A DNA stretch of 34,425 nucleotides from positions 1-34,425 of the forward strand of contig JAUNRX010000025.1 in assembly GCA_030539495.1 (NCBI GenBank). The letters run 5' to 3'. The notes under the pieces are model-generated. The model was not told where the DNA came from, made no database searches, and was given only the letters and a program-made list of their open reading frames with translations. Origin of the DNA: a bacterium (GTDB lineage: Bacteria; Bacillota; Clostridia; Lachnospirales; Lachnospiraceae). Position numbers and translations under genes: made by a program. Below, one piece after another: positions 1 through 8,233 of this stretch; within the stretch, counting starts at the first letter, position 1, and every line of letters begins with the position of its first letter.

Positions 1-1
1 G

Positions 2-412
2 GCAATCGGTGCTTTAGCTGTATTCGGTTCTTCTTTCATGAACTTCGTATTCTTCCACAAAATGAAATTCGGTTCTAAGAAAGATACTATCGCTGTAGCA
101 ATCGAACCACTTACTCAAGCTGATATCATCAGTGCTAACCCACTTCCAGTGTATGTAACTAACTTCATTGGTGGTGCAATGTCTGGTATCATCGTAGCAT
201 TAATGGGTCTTGTAAACGGAACTCCAGGTACAGCAACTCCAATCGCTGGTTTCGCTGTAATGTTCGCTTACAATGATGCTATCAAAGTATTAATCGCTGC
301 TGCTGGCTGTATCGCAGTAAGTGTTGCTGGTGGTTTCATCGGTTACTTCATCTTCAAAAACAAGAAGATCATGACTGCTGCTGAAATCCGTGGAACTGAA
401 GCAGAAGCTTAA
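2..412 (+). CDS. PTS EIIC-like membrane protein, C-terminal part (5' truncated by window edge)
   Basis: The reading frame is open from the window edge, so the gene begins upstream; the ATG at 38 is internal. The visible 136 residues hold about three hydrophobic segments, a glycine-rich stretch GLVNGTPGTATPIAG followed by FAVMFAYND, and a short charged cytoplasmic tail. This composition resembles the PTS_EIIC_2 family of sugar-transport-like membrane proteins (family knowledge); the substrate cannot be told. Codons are highly biased (GCT, GGT, ATC, AAC), as in strongly expressed genes. The stop at 410-412 is followed by an intrinsic terminator shared with the convergent peroxidase gene. Membrane protein is near certain; the exact family is probable. 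Confidence 0.7.
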   Translation, partial: AIGALAVFGSSFMNFVFFHKMKFGSKKDTIAVAIEPLTQADIISANPLPVYVTNFIGGAMSGIIVALMGLVNGTPGTATPIAGFAVMFAYNDAIKVLIAAAGCIAVSVAGGFIGYFIFKNKKIMTAAEIRGTEAEA

Positions 413-440
413 GAATTATTTTATATTATCGGAAACACAA

Positions 441-477
441 AAAGACATCAAATCATTTGATCTGATGTCTTTTTTTT
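441..477. terminator. Bidirectional intrinsic terminator
   Basis: A perfect 10-bp stem pairs AAAGACATCA (441-450) with TGATGTCTTT (463-472). An A-run lies on the left and a T-run of about eight on the right, so it can stop transcription of the EIIC gene on plus and the peroxidase gene on minus. Confidence 0.88.
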
Positions 478-507
478 ATATTGAAAAATACTCTTTCTCT
501 CGTTACT

Positions 508-1038
508 CTATAATAACTTCTCGATCTCTTCTCCAATTTTCTCTGGAGTTACAGTTGGTGCAAATCGTTCTACTACTTTTCCATTACGGTCAATTAAAAA
601 CTTCGTAAAGTTCCATTTGATCTCTTCTCCTTCTGAAGTGAATCCTAATCCTTTTAACTTGTCATAAAGAGCTTCGGAGTCTTGGTCTTCTTTTGCTGCC
701 GGTGCCTCTTTCTTTAAATAACGATATAATTCATGTGCATTATCACCATTTACTTCTAACTTGCCAAATGTCTCAAATGTAGTATTGTAATTTGTCTGAC
801 AGAATGAAACAATTTCTTCATTGGTTCCTGGTGCCTGTTCAAAGAATTGGTTACATGGGAAATCTAATAATTCAAAGCCTTGGTCTTTATACTTATTATA
901 TATTTTTTGAAGTCCTTCATATTGAGGTGTAAGTCCACATCCTGTTGCTGTATTTACAATTAATAATACTTTTCCTTTATATTTCTCTAGGGATACCTCA
1001 TTTCCTTTTGTATCGAATACCTTAAAGTCATAAATCAT
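508..1038 (-). CDS. Glutathione peroxidase family (thiol peroxidase type)
   Basis: This cytoplasmic peroxidase reduces hydrogen peroxide and organic hydroperoxides; bacterial members of this type usually take electrons from thioredoxin rather than glutathione (family knowledge). The 176-residue protein has the family's usual length and a thioredoxin fold. Seen: [12 protein letters not shown] with the peroxidatic Cys34, FPCNQFF with the catalytic Gln64 and Cys62, Cys80 in SFCQTNY as a likely resolving cysteine, and WNFTKFLID supplying the catalytic Trp and Asn. The residue at 34 is Cys, not selenocysteine. I chose the ATG at 1038 because AGGAG lies eight bases upstream; the longer frame opens with a GTG inside that ribosome site. 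It is a single-gene unit with its own terminator. Confidence 0.93.
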   Translation of the reverse strand: MIYDFKVFDTKGNEVSLEKYKGKVLLIVNTATGCGLTPQYEGLQKIYNKYKDQGFELLDFPCNQFFEQAPGTNEEIVSFCQTNYNTTFETFGKLEVNGDNAHELYRYLKKEAPAAKEDQDSEALYDKLKGLGFTSEGEEIKWNFTKFLIDRNGKVVERFAPTVTPEKIGEEIEKLL

Positions 1039-1110
1039 ATTCTTTTCTCCTAACACAATGTTTTATAATAAGAGTATTGGTCGATTTATCTGATTTTATT
1101 AACGAGAAAA

Positions 1111-1151
1111 AGCACCATATGCAGATTGTATTAGCTTTTGCATATGGTGCT
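1111..1151 (-). terminator. Intrinsic terminator of the GT2 gene
   Basis: A 13-bp perfect stem pairs AGCACCATATGCA (1111-1123) with TGCATATGGTGCT (1139-1151). On the minus strand the stem is followed by TTTTTCTCG. It lies six bases past the stop codon of the glycosyltransferase. Confidence 0.85.
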
Positions 1152-1156
1152 TTCTT

Positions 1157-2134
1157 TTATTGATTCTCGTTGTCTTTATCTTTATCCCAAGTTCTTTCAC
1201 TAATGATATATCTTGGTCTTGCTTTTACTTCCATATAAATCTTACCAATGTATTCACCAAGAATACCTAAGCATATTAATTGAATACCGCCCATAAAGCA
1301 TACGATACATACTGTACTTGCCCATCCGGAAATACTATTTCCTAAAAGAGCTGTAATGACTGCCCAAATAGCACCGATAAAACTTAACATGGAAACAAAT
1401 AAACCTAGTCCAGTGATAATTCGAATTGGCTTAATGCTAAGACTTGTAATACCATCAAATGCTAAGGATAACATTTTGGAAAGTGGGTAATGAGATTCTC
1501 CGGCCATTCTTTCATGACGTTCATAATATACGCTTGAGCTCTTAAATCCAACTAGTGGAATCATTCCTCTTAGGAATAGATTTACTTCATGGAAATTAGC
1601 AAACTCCTTAAGTACTCTAGATGAGATTAAACGATAATCTGCATGATTATATACTACTTCTGCGCCCATTTTATTTAAAAGCTTATAGAAGGACTCTGCT
1701 GTAAATCTCTTAAAGAACGTGTCTGTCTGGCGTTTGCTACGAACACCGTATACAACTTCACTTCCTTCATAGTATGCATCTACCATGGATTCCATTGCCT
1801 TAATGTCATCTTGTCCATCGCAATCAATGGAGATTGTAATATCTGCAATATCTTTTGCTTCCATTAGACCTGCTAATACTGCATTTTGATGTCCACGGTT
1901 TCTGCTTTGGCAAATACCAATAATATATTCATTTTCTTTGGATAATTCCTCTATGATTTCCCAAGTGCGGTCTTTACTTCCGTCATTTACAAAAAGGATT
2001 CTACTTTGATTGCTGATTTTTCCTTTTTGAATAAGATCTTTGATTTCTTCAATAAATAGTTTTGATGTTATTGGCAATACTTGTTCTTCATTGTAACAAG
2101 GAATTACCATATATAAAACTGCATCTTTTTTCAT
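1157..2134 (-). CDS. GT2 glycosyltransferase with C-terminal membrane anchor (polyprenyl-phosphate glycosyltransferase type)
   Basis: The 325-residue protein has a GT-A catalytic domain (about 1-225), with YMVIPCYNEE at the N-terminus, FVNDGSKDRT for nucleotide-sugar binding, and SIDCDGQDD in the place of the DxD metal site. Two hydrophobic helices follow at about 240-265 and 275-300, and a basic tail. This is the DPM1/GtrB/YkcC layout: such enzymes move a sugar from UDP- or GDP-sugar to undecaprenyl phosphate on the inner face of the membrane (family knowledge). No flippase is adjacent; the GtrA at 29817 or a distant one could serve. The start at 2134 is set by GGAGG five bases upstream (2140-2144); an upstream TTG overlaps that site. 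The sugar is unknown. Confidence 0.9.
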   Translation of the reverse strand: MKKDAVLYMVIPCYNEEQVLPITSKLFIEEIKDLIQKGKISNQSRILFVNDGSKDRTWEIIEELSKENEYIIGICQSRNRGHQNAVLAGLMEAKDIADITISIDCDGQDDIKAMESMVDAYYEGSEVVYGVRSKRQTDTFFKRFTAESFYKLLNKMGAEVVYNHADYRLISSRVLKEFANFHEVNLFLRGMIPLVGFKSSSVYYERHERMAGESHYPLSKMLSLAFDGITSLSIKPIRIITGLGLFVSMLSFIGAIWAVITALLGNSISGWASTVCIVCFMGGIQLICLGILGEYIGKIYMEVKARPRYIISERTWDKDKDNENQ

Positions 2135-2170
2135 TTCTACCTCCAAGCACGTTTGAAAAAATTACCCTAC

Positions 2171-2207
2171 GTCAAAAAAGAGATGCATCACCATAGAACA
2201 TCTCTTT
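2171..2207 (-). terminator. Terminator-like hairpin in the leader of the GT2 gene (possible attenuator)
   Basis: On the minus strand, AAAGAGATG pairs with CATCTCTTT (2177-2185 with 2199-2207) and the run TTTTTT follows. It lies between a promoter candidate at 2268-2296 and the GT2 start at 2134, so full-length transcription has to read through it. Confidence 0.6.
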
Positions 2208-2267
2208 CTCTTACACTTAATTTTTATCGTAATGGTATTAAACTTTACTTGCTTTATTATGTGATTT

Positions 2268-2296
2268 ATTGTAACATTATTGGATTTTATTTGCAA
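2268..2296 (-). promoter_or_regulatory. Candidate sigma-A promoter of the GT2 gene
   Basis: On the minus strand, TTGCAA (2291-2296) and TACAAT (2268-2273) are separated by exactly 17 bases. It sits downstream of the peptidase terminator and would give a leader of about 125 bases. Confidence 0.5.
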
Positions 2297-2314
2297 TTGC
2301 TTTTTTTATTATCA

Positions 2315-2350
2315 AAAGAGCAGGTTTACCATGTGGCAAACCTGCTCTTT
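2315..2350 (-). terminator. Intrinsic terminator of the M60 peptidase gene
   Basis: A 13-bp perfect stem pairs AAAGAGCAGGTTT (2315-2327) with AAACCTGCTCTTT (2338-2350). It begins two bases past the peptidase stop codon. The T-rich tail on minus is interrupted (TTTTGATAATAAAAAAA), so termination may be partial. Confidence 0.8.
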
Positions 2351-2351
2351 G

Positions 2352-5300
2352 CTATTTTGTAGCCATATAGATTGTGTGTACTCTAATGGAACGACTTTCA
2401 TCTTCATAAGTAACTCGAATTGAGTTTACTCTTCCAGTTAATAGGCCTCCATTGATTACAATCTTTCCATCTTGAAGTACTTCATCAGCTTCTATTACTG
2501 TAATAGAACTTCCTGTACCAATTCGTACTTCGCTTGGAAGTAACTTAGCTCCTGTTTGATCTATAATTTCATCTGCAATGACAACATTTTGTCCTTCTTC
2601 CTTTGCCATCCCTACTGTAACATATTGATCAATCGCACTAAATTCTGTTAACTTTTTAAGCTCAGAAAGTACGCTGTAATCTGTAATCTCATTATAGTCT
2701 ACATTTAAAGAAGTTAAGTTCTTTGCATATTGTAGGCCTTCTAAGCTTGTAATTGCTTCTGCGCTGGCATCTAAGCTTGTCAGTTTTAACATATCACCTA
2801 CTGTGATTGTATTTGTGCTAAGCTTTAATGCAGATTTAACTTGTTGTAATAAAGCCTTGTCTTTAATTACTACTTTTTGAGTAAGGTCTACGCGTACTAA
2901 TGCATTATATGCTTCTTGTAATGCTGTAAGATGAGAGTTGATCTCTGCTTGATCATAACCATCTGCCATTCCTGCATTTACTTGATCTCTTACTTCAATT
3001 AAATGAGCATATGTTTCTTCTGTACATTCTGCTTCATTTAATCTATTTACAGTTTCTAATAAGCTTACTAATTCAGAACGGTCAATACCTTGTGTACTAC
3101 TGTTTGCGTAAACAAGTTTTGTGTCACCCCAGTCTGCATGGTCAGAACCTTGGCCATTTCCACCGTCTGTAACTACAAGTTTTAATTCTTTCGCACCGTT
3201 AATATCTACTTCTACATATTTTTGTGCTTGTTTTGATGTCATAATACCTGAGTTGAACTGTAATTCTCCATCTACATAGACTTTGAATTCTACACTTCCT
3301 ACACTACCAAACATTCTACGGTCAACCCCTACATAAGAAGTGAAGTAGTCGAAGTTTTTATCTGTTAAGTCATATACGATTGTTGACGTAGAGTGGGCGC
3401 CGATTCCCTTTTCATACGTAACTTCCCCACCATTTTCATCCGTTAATCGTAATGCATATCCGCTTGTTGCTTTATCCATTACCGGTCTTGTATAGCTGTT
3501 TGTTGTGGATGCATATGCATAGTCAGATAAATATTTATAATCGTTCATATCGACAACTGCTATTGTTCTTGTTTCCGATACTGTATTACCATCGCTGTCT
3601 GTTACAGTATACGTGATTGTATATTCGCCTGGCTGATCGAAATCTACCTCTCCAGTTACGCTTACCTTGTTTGTAAGATCACCATCTTCCTTATCCTGTG
3701 CTTCGAATGCACCTTTAAAGTCAATAGGTTGTCCTACTTTTGTGGAGCAGTATTTTGGAATTGTGATTGTTGGGAATTTCGCACGGATTAATTTTTCTGC
3801 TAATACAAAATCACTTTCAAACATGCTTAAAGCTGGGTAGTCTTTTAAGCTTTCTTTAAATGCTGCAAGCTTTTCAAGGGTATTATATTCTGGATTTAAA
3901 TCAGCTTTCCCGCTATCTGTAAATAATCCATTTAATAATTTGTCTGCTACTTTGTCTTCTTTGTAGAATGTCATTTCGCTGATACTTGCCCAAGCATTGT
4001 AAGCATTTACGAATTCAAACTTTACTCTTCTTGCTTTTGTCTTTGACATTGTCATTACGATCTTGTCATTAATGCTTCCGTTATAAGAACCTGTTCCTGC
4101 TAAGAAGAAGTCATCTCCAGATTCCTCATTGGATACGTAAATATTGAATTGTGTTGCAAATCCTTTACCACCACTTCTTGCTGCATAAGCAATTCGGTTA
4201 ATCTCTTGTTCACTGCCGAAATCAAAGATTACGTGGTTTTTGAATGTGTTGCTGTTGGCAACTCCAGTTTCCCAGTGCGTTGCTAAATTACCGTCAATTG
4301 CATATTTAATTACGCTAGAACCATAATTTCTACCATTGTTTGTAATGGATGCCACTGGAATTTTGAACATTTCATTGTAATCATTTAGATTGGTAAATGT
4401 TCCGTATTTTGATTTTTCTACTGCTAAATCTTCGTAAATCGTAACGTACGTAGATTTGTCTACTGTGTTTCCGTCGCTGTCTGTAACACGGTATACTACT
4501 TCGTAACGTCCTGTTTTTGTTTCATCAATTGTATTTTTTACAATCTCAACTTTATTAGTTAAATCACCATCTTCTACATCGGATGCGCTCAATTCATCAC
4601 GAAGCTGGATTGTATCGCCAAGTTTATATGTCTTATTCGTTGCTGTCATAACCGGCTTTTTATTATTGGTTGTAAGTCTTGTTGCTGCTACAATACCATG
4701 ATCGGAAGTATTCCCGTTGCTAGAGTCATTTACTACGATCTTAAGTTCTTTAACATCAGTTAAATCAATGGAAACGAATTTGGCTTCTGTCTGATGTTTC
4801 ATTACTCCTGAGTTATATACTTCTGTTCCGTCTGCATAGAATTTAAAGGTAATACTGGAGTTATTTTGCTCCACAATGGTTTGGTCCACGCCTACATAAG
4901 CTTCAAACGTATCATATCCAAGGTCGGAAACATTGTATACAATTTCTGCATTGGCATGTGCATAAAAACCTTTTTCAAAGCTTCTTACTTTGCCGTTCAT
5001 CAATAAGGATAAATTTTGATTTTTACGTATGCTTCCCCATTGAGTGGTCGCTTTTTCCCAATTCAAGTCAGATAAGGAATCATATCCACTTACTACCTGT
5101 ACGTTTATTGTCTCTGTCTTTGTATAGCCGTTGCTTGTAATGGAATAAGTTACTTGATACGTTCCTTTTTGGGATGTATCAACGTTATGGCTTACTATCA
5201 CGTCCGTAATTGCTTCTCCCCTATGGTCAACTGCATTCACGAATTCTAATGGATTAAACTTGCTGTGTAATTCAAGTGTAATCTTTTCATCTGTCATAAG

Positions 5301-7715
5301 TGTTGGTTCGAAGTTACTTACTGTCTTTGTATTTGTTGTGGATAAATCATATCCGTAAGCAATTACTTCATAAACTGCTTCTTTGTCCTGGCTTGCTTTT
5401 GTATCGGTATAGCTATTTGTAGATGTGAATGCAACTAACTTGCCATCTTTATATACCTCGTATCCCATAACGTCAGACTTATCTTCTTCATTTACGGAGA
5501 ATGTTAATTGAAGTTCTGTTTCAGATTTTACATTCTTCACTACATTTACGCTTGTGTTTTCATTTACACCATCGCCTTTGTAGTTAATTGCATAGGTGTT
5601 AAGATACCAGATCTTGTCCTCTGGTTTACTGTAAACACTTACTTTTTCTTTTGTTTCATCATTTACGGTAAATCCATGACGTGCAAAGTGTTCACTAAGA
5701 TCTTTGCCTAAGATTTCAGAAGAGAACTCAATTAAATATTGTTGTTTTGAATTTTCTTGTTCAGCTGGATCAAGTGTTACATTTCTTTCACGGTACATTT
5801 GATTGAGTCTTGCCCAATATCCTGGATAGTACATTTCTAACTGCCAGAATACACCGATACGTTCAAAGAAGCCTTGGCCTGCAAATGCTGGTGGGTTCTC
5901 AGAAACTACGTTTTTATAAATATGGCTTTCATAAGGTGTTCTGCGATCGATTGTATTGTAAATTACAGACGTATACATCGCTAACATATTATTTGTGGAT
6001 TCACCATAAAGTCTTGTGTTAACATCCATTCTATGGCCGATTTCATGAGTAAGTCCCCAGTTTCCGCCACCTTGTTCAAATGGAGTTAAGAAGCTTGTTA
6101 CATGGCTTCGTTGTATACCAATATGATTTCCTGCCGCATATAATGCACCAAATGGCTGTGCAAGTCGAACGTTCTCTCTAATATTCATTGGATCATTTTG
6201 AAGGCTGCTTCCATCTAATCCGTAGAAGGAGAAGAGATTTTCCATGTAAGTTGTGTAAGAGCTTACTGTTTCTGCTGGATTAACACCATTTTCAACATAT
6301 GCTTTATAAGCGCCTGTTGCGGTACCTGTAAATACAAGATGTTTTGTTACAAATTCAAAGGTATCGATCATAGTACGGTCTTCTACATTTGGATGTGCTT
6401 TCACATCTTCATCTAGACGTTGTTTGTAGTCTTTTAAATATGCAATAAATGCTTCCGTATCTGTTTCTTCTGTAAGGTAAGGATGTCGCTCTCCGCCTTC
6501 AAAACGAATGATTGGAGCACTTCCTTGCTGCTCTGGAGTATAAGGGTTATAGATATAAAGCGGTCCACCCTTTGTTACGGAATGAGCATACCAGTTGTCT
6601 GTTGGTACTTCTGGGACTTTGATTACATTCTTACCCTTTTTAAGAGTTACAGAACGTTCCCAGTTTGCAAAACTACCTTCTTGTTGTGAAAATGCGATTT
6701 TTGGTAATGGTTTACCATCTTCTACATCTACATAGATTGTAATTGTATCTCCTGGCAATGCTGTGATGCCTGTTGGTTGATAATTGTTACCAAAACCAAA
6801 CTTTAAGTTTTGTGTTGCATGTTTATGACGGTCACCATATTGTTCCGCCTTGATAACTCTTCCTTCAAAGTTTACGCCGCCTTCTACGATCTCAATCGCA
6901 AGGTCAATTTGGCCTGCCAACTCTTCGGAAAGAGGATGATTACTTACTTGTTCTTTTAACTCTGTTAAGAAGTCAACGGAAGCATATTCTTCATTCACTT
7001 CCATATACGCTTGATTCGTAAATAAATTATTTACTTGATCTTTTACCGTATCTTCGCGATAGAATTGGATCTCAGACGCACTTGCCCAACCTTCTCTGGC
7101 TTCCTTAAATACTAATTTCACCTGTTTCATAGTGGTAGGCTCAAATTTAATTTCTACAATATCCCCTGTAGAACCTGTATACTTGGATGTTCCAAGTAAC
7201 TTAAAATCTGAAGCATCATCTGTCTCAGAAACATAGATTTCTAAGTTTGTCGCAAATCCTTTTCCTTTTGCTCCATCTTGTCTTGCTGCATATACTAATC
7301 TTGAAATCGTATCTGCCTCATTAAACTTAACAACTACTTCATTTGTGAAGCTTGTACTATTTGGTTTCCCTGTTTCCCAGTGAGTAGAGAAATCACCATC
7401 AATCGCTTTATCAATGGAGCTGGATGCATATTGCCCACCATTTTGACGAATAGATGCAATATTAGATGCTGCTACTTTAAATACTTCATTATAACTTGCA
7501 AGATCTTTGTGGTTATAAAGATCGAATGTAGTTACGCTCAAGCTTCCTGCTTCTGTAGTTTTTGTTTCTTCTGTCTTTGACTCTTTGTTTGCCGCCTCAG
7601 TGTTTAAGAAATTAATCGTATTCACTGCTGGGGATGCATATGCTGCTACTGGTGCAATTCCTTGATTTAATACCATCGCTGAAAGCATACACATTGCAAT
7701 TTTTCTTCTGTACAT
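2352..7715 (-). CDS. Secreted multidomain M60-family zinc metallopeptidase (mucinase-like)
   Basis: The 1787-residue protein has an N-terminal signal peptide (basic MYRRKIA start, hydrophobic stretch, AYA-S cleavage region). Module order: F5/8C-like carbohydrate-binding domain (about 65-230); M60/enhancin-type peptidase (about 300-730) with the gluzincin motif HEIGH at 557-561 and a third zinc ligand Glu572 ten residues on; fibronectin-III-like domain (about 740-820); Ig-like domain; NPCBM (about 880-1020); DUF5011-type Ig (DGDLTNKV, near 1050); second F5/8C (about 1095-1255); second DUF5011; second NPCBM (about 1400-1540); FIVAR-like helices (1550-1610); short leucine-rich C-terminus. M60 enzymes cleave O-glycosylated mucin-type proteins (family knowledge), so host mucin is the inferred substrate. 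No LPXTG anchor is seen, so it is probably released. The start at 7715 has GAGGAAG upstream; an in-frame ATG at 7766 lies at the U-tract of the leader terminator. Confidence 0.92.
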   Translation of the reverse strand: MYRRKIAMCMLSAMVLNQGIAPVAAYASPAVNTINFLNTEAANKESKTEETKTTEAGSLSVTTFDLYNHKDLASYNEVFKVAASNIASIRQNGGQYASSSIDKAIDGDFSTHWETGKPNSTSFTNEVVVKFNEADTISRLVYAARQDGAKGKGFATNLEIYVSETDDASDFKLLGTSKYTGSTGDIVEIKFEPTTMKQVKLVFKEAREGWASASEIQFYREDTVKDQVNNLFTNQAYMEVNEEYASVDFLTELKEQVSNHPLSEELAGQIDLAIEIVEGGVNFEGRVIKAEQYGDRHKHATQNLKFGFGNNYQPTGITALPGDTITIYVDVEDGKPLPKIAFSQQEGSFANWERSVTLKKGKNVIKVPEVPTDNWYAHSVTKGGPLYIYNPYTPEQQGSAPIIRFEGGERHPYLTEETDTEAFIAYLKDYKQRLDEDVKAHPNVEDRTMIDTFEFVTKHLVFTGTATGAYKAYVENGVNPAETVSSYTTYMENLFSFYGLDGSSLQNDPMNIRENVRLAQPFGALYAAGNHIGIQRSHVTSFLTPFEQGGGNWGLTHEIGHRMDVNTRLYGESTNNMLAMYTSVIYNTIDRRTPYESHIYKNVVSENPPAFAGQGFFERIGVFWQLEMYYPGYWARLNQMYRERNVTLDPAEQENSKQQYLIEFSSEILGKDLSEHFARHGFTVNDETKEKVSVYSKPEDKIWYLNTYAINYKGDGVNENTSVNVVKNVKSETELQLTFSVNEEDKSDVMGYEVYKDGKLVAFTSTNSYTDTKASQDKEAVYEVIAYGYDLSTTNTKTVSNFEPTLMTDEKITLELHSKFNPLEFVNAVDHRGEAITDVIVSHNVDTSQKGTYQVTYSITSNGYTKTETINVQVVSGYDSLSDLNWEKATTQWGSIRKNQNLSLLMNGKVRSFEKGFYAHANAEIVYNVSDLGYDTFEAYVGVDQTIVEQNNSSITFKFYADGTEVYNSGVMKHQTEAKFVSIDLTDVKELKIVVNDSSNGNTSDHGIVAATRLTTNNKKPVMTATNKTYKLGDTIQLRDELSASDVEDGDLTNKVEIVKNTIDETKTGRYEVVYRVTDSDGNTVDKSTYVTIYEDLAVEKSKYGTFTNLNDYNEMFKIPVASITNNGRNYGSSVIKYAIDGNLATHWETGVANSNTFKNHVIFDFGSEQEINRIAYAARSGGKGFATQFNIYVSNEESGDDFFLAGTGSYNGSINDKIVMTMSKTKARRVKFEFVNAYNAWASISEMTFYKEDKVADKLLNGLFTDSGKADLNPEYNTLEKLAAFKESLKDYPALSMFESDFVLAEKLIRAKFPTITIPKYCSTKVGQPIDFKGAFEAQDKEDGDLTNKVSVTGEVDFDQPGEYTITYTVTDSDGNTVSETRTIAVVDMNDYKYLSDYAYASTTNSYTRPVMDKATSGYALRLTDENGGEVTYEKGIGAHSTSTIVYDLTDKNFDYFTSYVGVDRRMFGSVGSVEFKVYVDGELQFNSGIMTSKQAQKYVEVDINGAKELKLVVTDGGNGQGSDHADWGDTKLVYANSSTQGIDRSELVSLLETVNRLNEAECTEETYAHLIEVRDQVNAGMADGYDQAEINSHLTALQEAYNALVRVDLTQKVVIKDKALLQQVKSALKLSTNTITVGDMLKLTSLDASAEAITSLEGLQYAKNLTSLNVDYNEITDYSVLSELKKLTEFSAIDQYVTVGMAKEEGQNVVIADEIIDQTGAKLLPSEVRIGTGSSITVIEADEVLQDGKIVINGGLLTGRVNSIRVTYEDESRSIRVHTIYMATK

Positions 7716-7768
7716 TTTCTTCTTCCTCTCAATATACCCATCAAACACAGTCACAGAGTCATACATAC

Positions 7769-7835
7769 AAAAAAAGAGAATGCTAGCACTTTAAGATCAC
7801 AAAGTTTTCTGTTCACCTAAAATACTACATTCTCT
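7769..7835 (-). terminator. Leader terminator between the c-di-GMP-I aptamer and the M60 gene
   Basis: On the minus strand AGAGAATG (7828-7835) pairs with CATTCTCT (7775-7782). The stem continues with TAGTATTTTA against TAAAGTGCTA, allowing two G-U pairs and one bulged G, and is followed by TTTTTTT. It lies about 55 bases before the peptidase start and about 70 bases after the aptamer, the usual place for an expression platform. Confidence 0.85.
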
Positions 7836-8233
7836 AATACTATTTATTCATAACCGATTCCATGCGTTAGGAATCGAACATTTACTAAATAAACAAAAAG
7901 TAAGATGTACTCTTTGGCAACTGGCTGACATAGTATCGTATGATACGTTAGTCCCTATAGCTTTGCGTCCCTAAGTTTTCTTAGGTTTGCCTATGAAATT
8001 ATTTCGAAGTCATTCTAACATAAAGATTTTTTAATTCCTATATGGGATAATGAACAATATTTTCGACATAATTCTACATGTTTTTTGTTTATTCTCGTCA
8101 ATAACTGGGACTGTTAACTTAATTAAACTAATTTTTTAGTATATTTCCCTAGTTCTAAGGTCCTAGTCCTATCTTTTATCCATTTTATCCCATGACTGCT
8201 TGTTCCACTTAAGCGATACACTTTAATTTCCTA
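7836..8233. other. Intergenic region between peptidase leader and phosphofructokinase gene
   Basis: Besides the riboswitch, this stretch holds a secondary hairpin (CGATTCC/GGAATCG near 7853-7876, minus strand) between aptamer and terminator that may belong to the switching platform. A weak promoter-like TAGAAT (minus, 8012-8017) sits just before the aptamer. The remaining 8020-8233 is AT-rich with no gene and no clear terminator for the phosphofructokinase gene. Confidence 0.5.
7906..8003 (-). ncRNA. Cyclic-di-GMP-I (GEMM-I) riboswitch aptamer
   Basis: Read on the minus strand, the element holds the conserved core in order: GGCAAACC (7984-7991), a short hairpin with an A-rich loop (CCTAAG-AAAA-CTTAGG), GGGACGCAAAGC with the ligand-contacting region (7960-7971), a second arm with CTAA and TATG in the places of a tetraloop receptor, capped by GTATC-ATAC-GATAC, then CAGCCAGTTGCC (7916-7927). 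GGCAA (7987-7991) can pair with TTGCC (7916-7920) to close the element. These are the signature segments of the GEMM-I class, which binds cyclic di-GMP (established knowledge). It is followed on the same strand by an intrinsic terminator and the peptidase gene. Whether the ligand turns expression on or off cannot be told by eye. Confidence 0.9.

Noticed and set aside
1036-1056. GTG start for the glutathione peroxidase giving six more residues
   Set aside because: The GTG overlaps the AGGAG ribosome site of the inner ATG.
2153-2362. 69-residue plus-strand open frame between GT2 and peptidase genes
   Set aside because: It overlaps the leader hairpin, promoter and terminator elements of the minus strand, and has no ribosome site.
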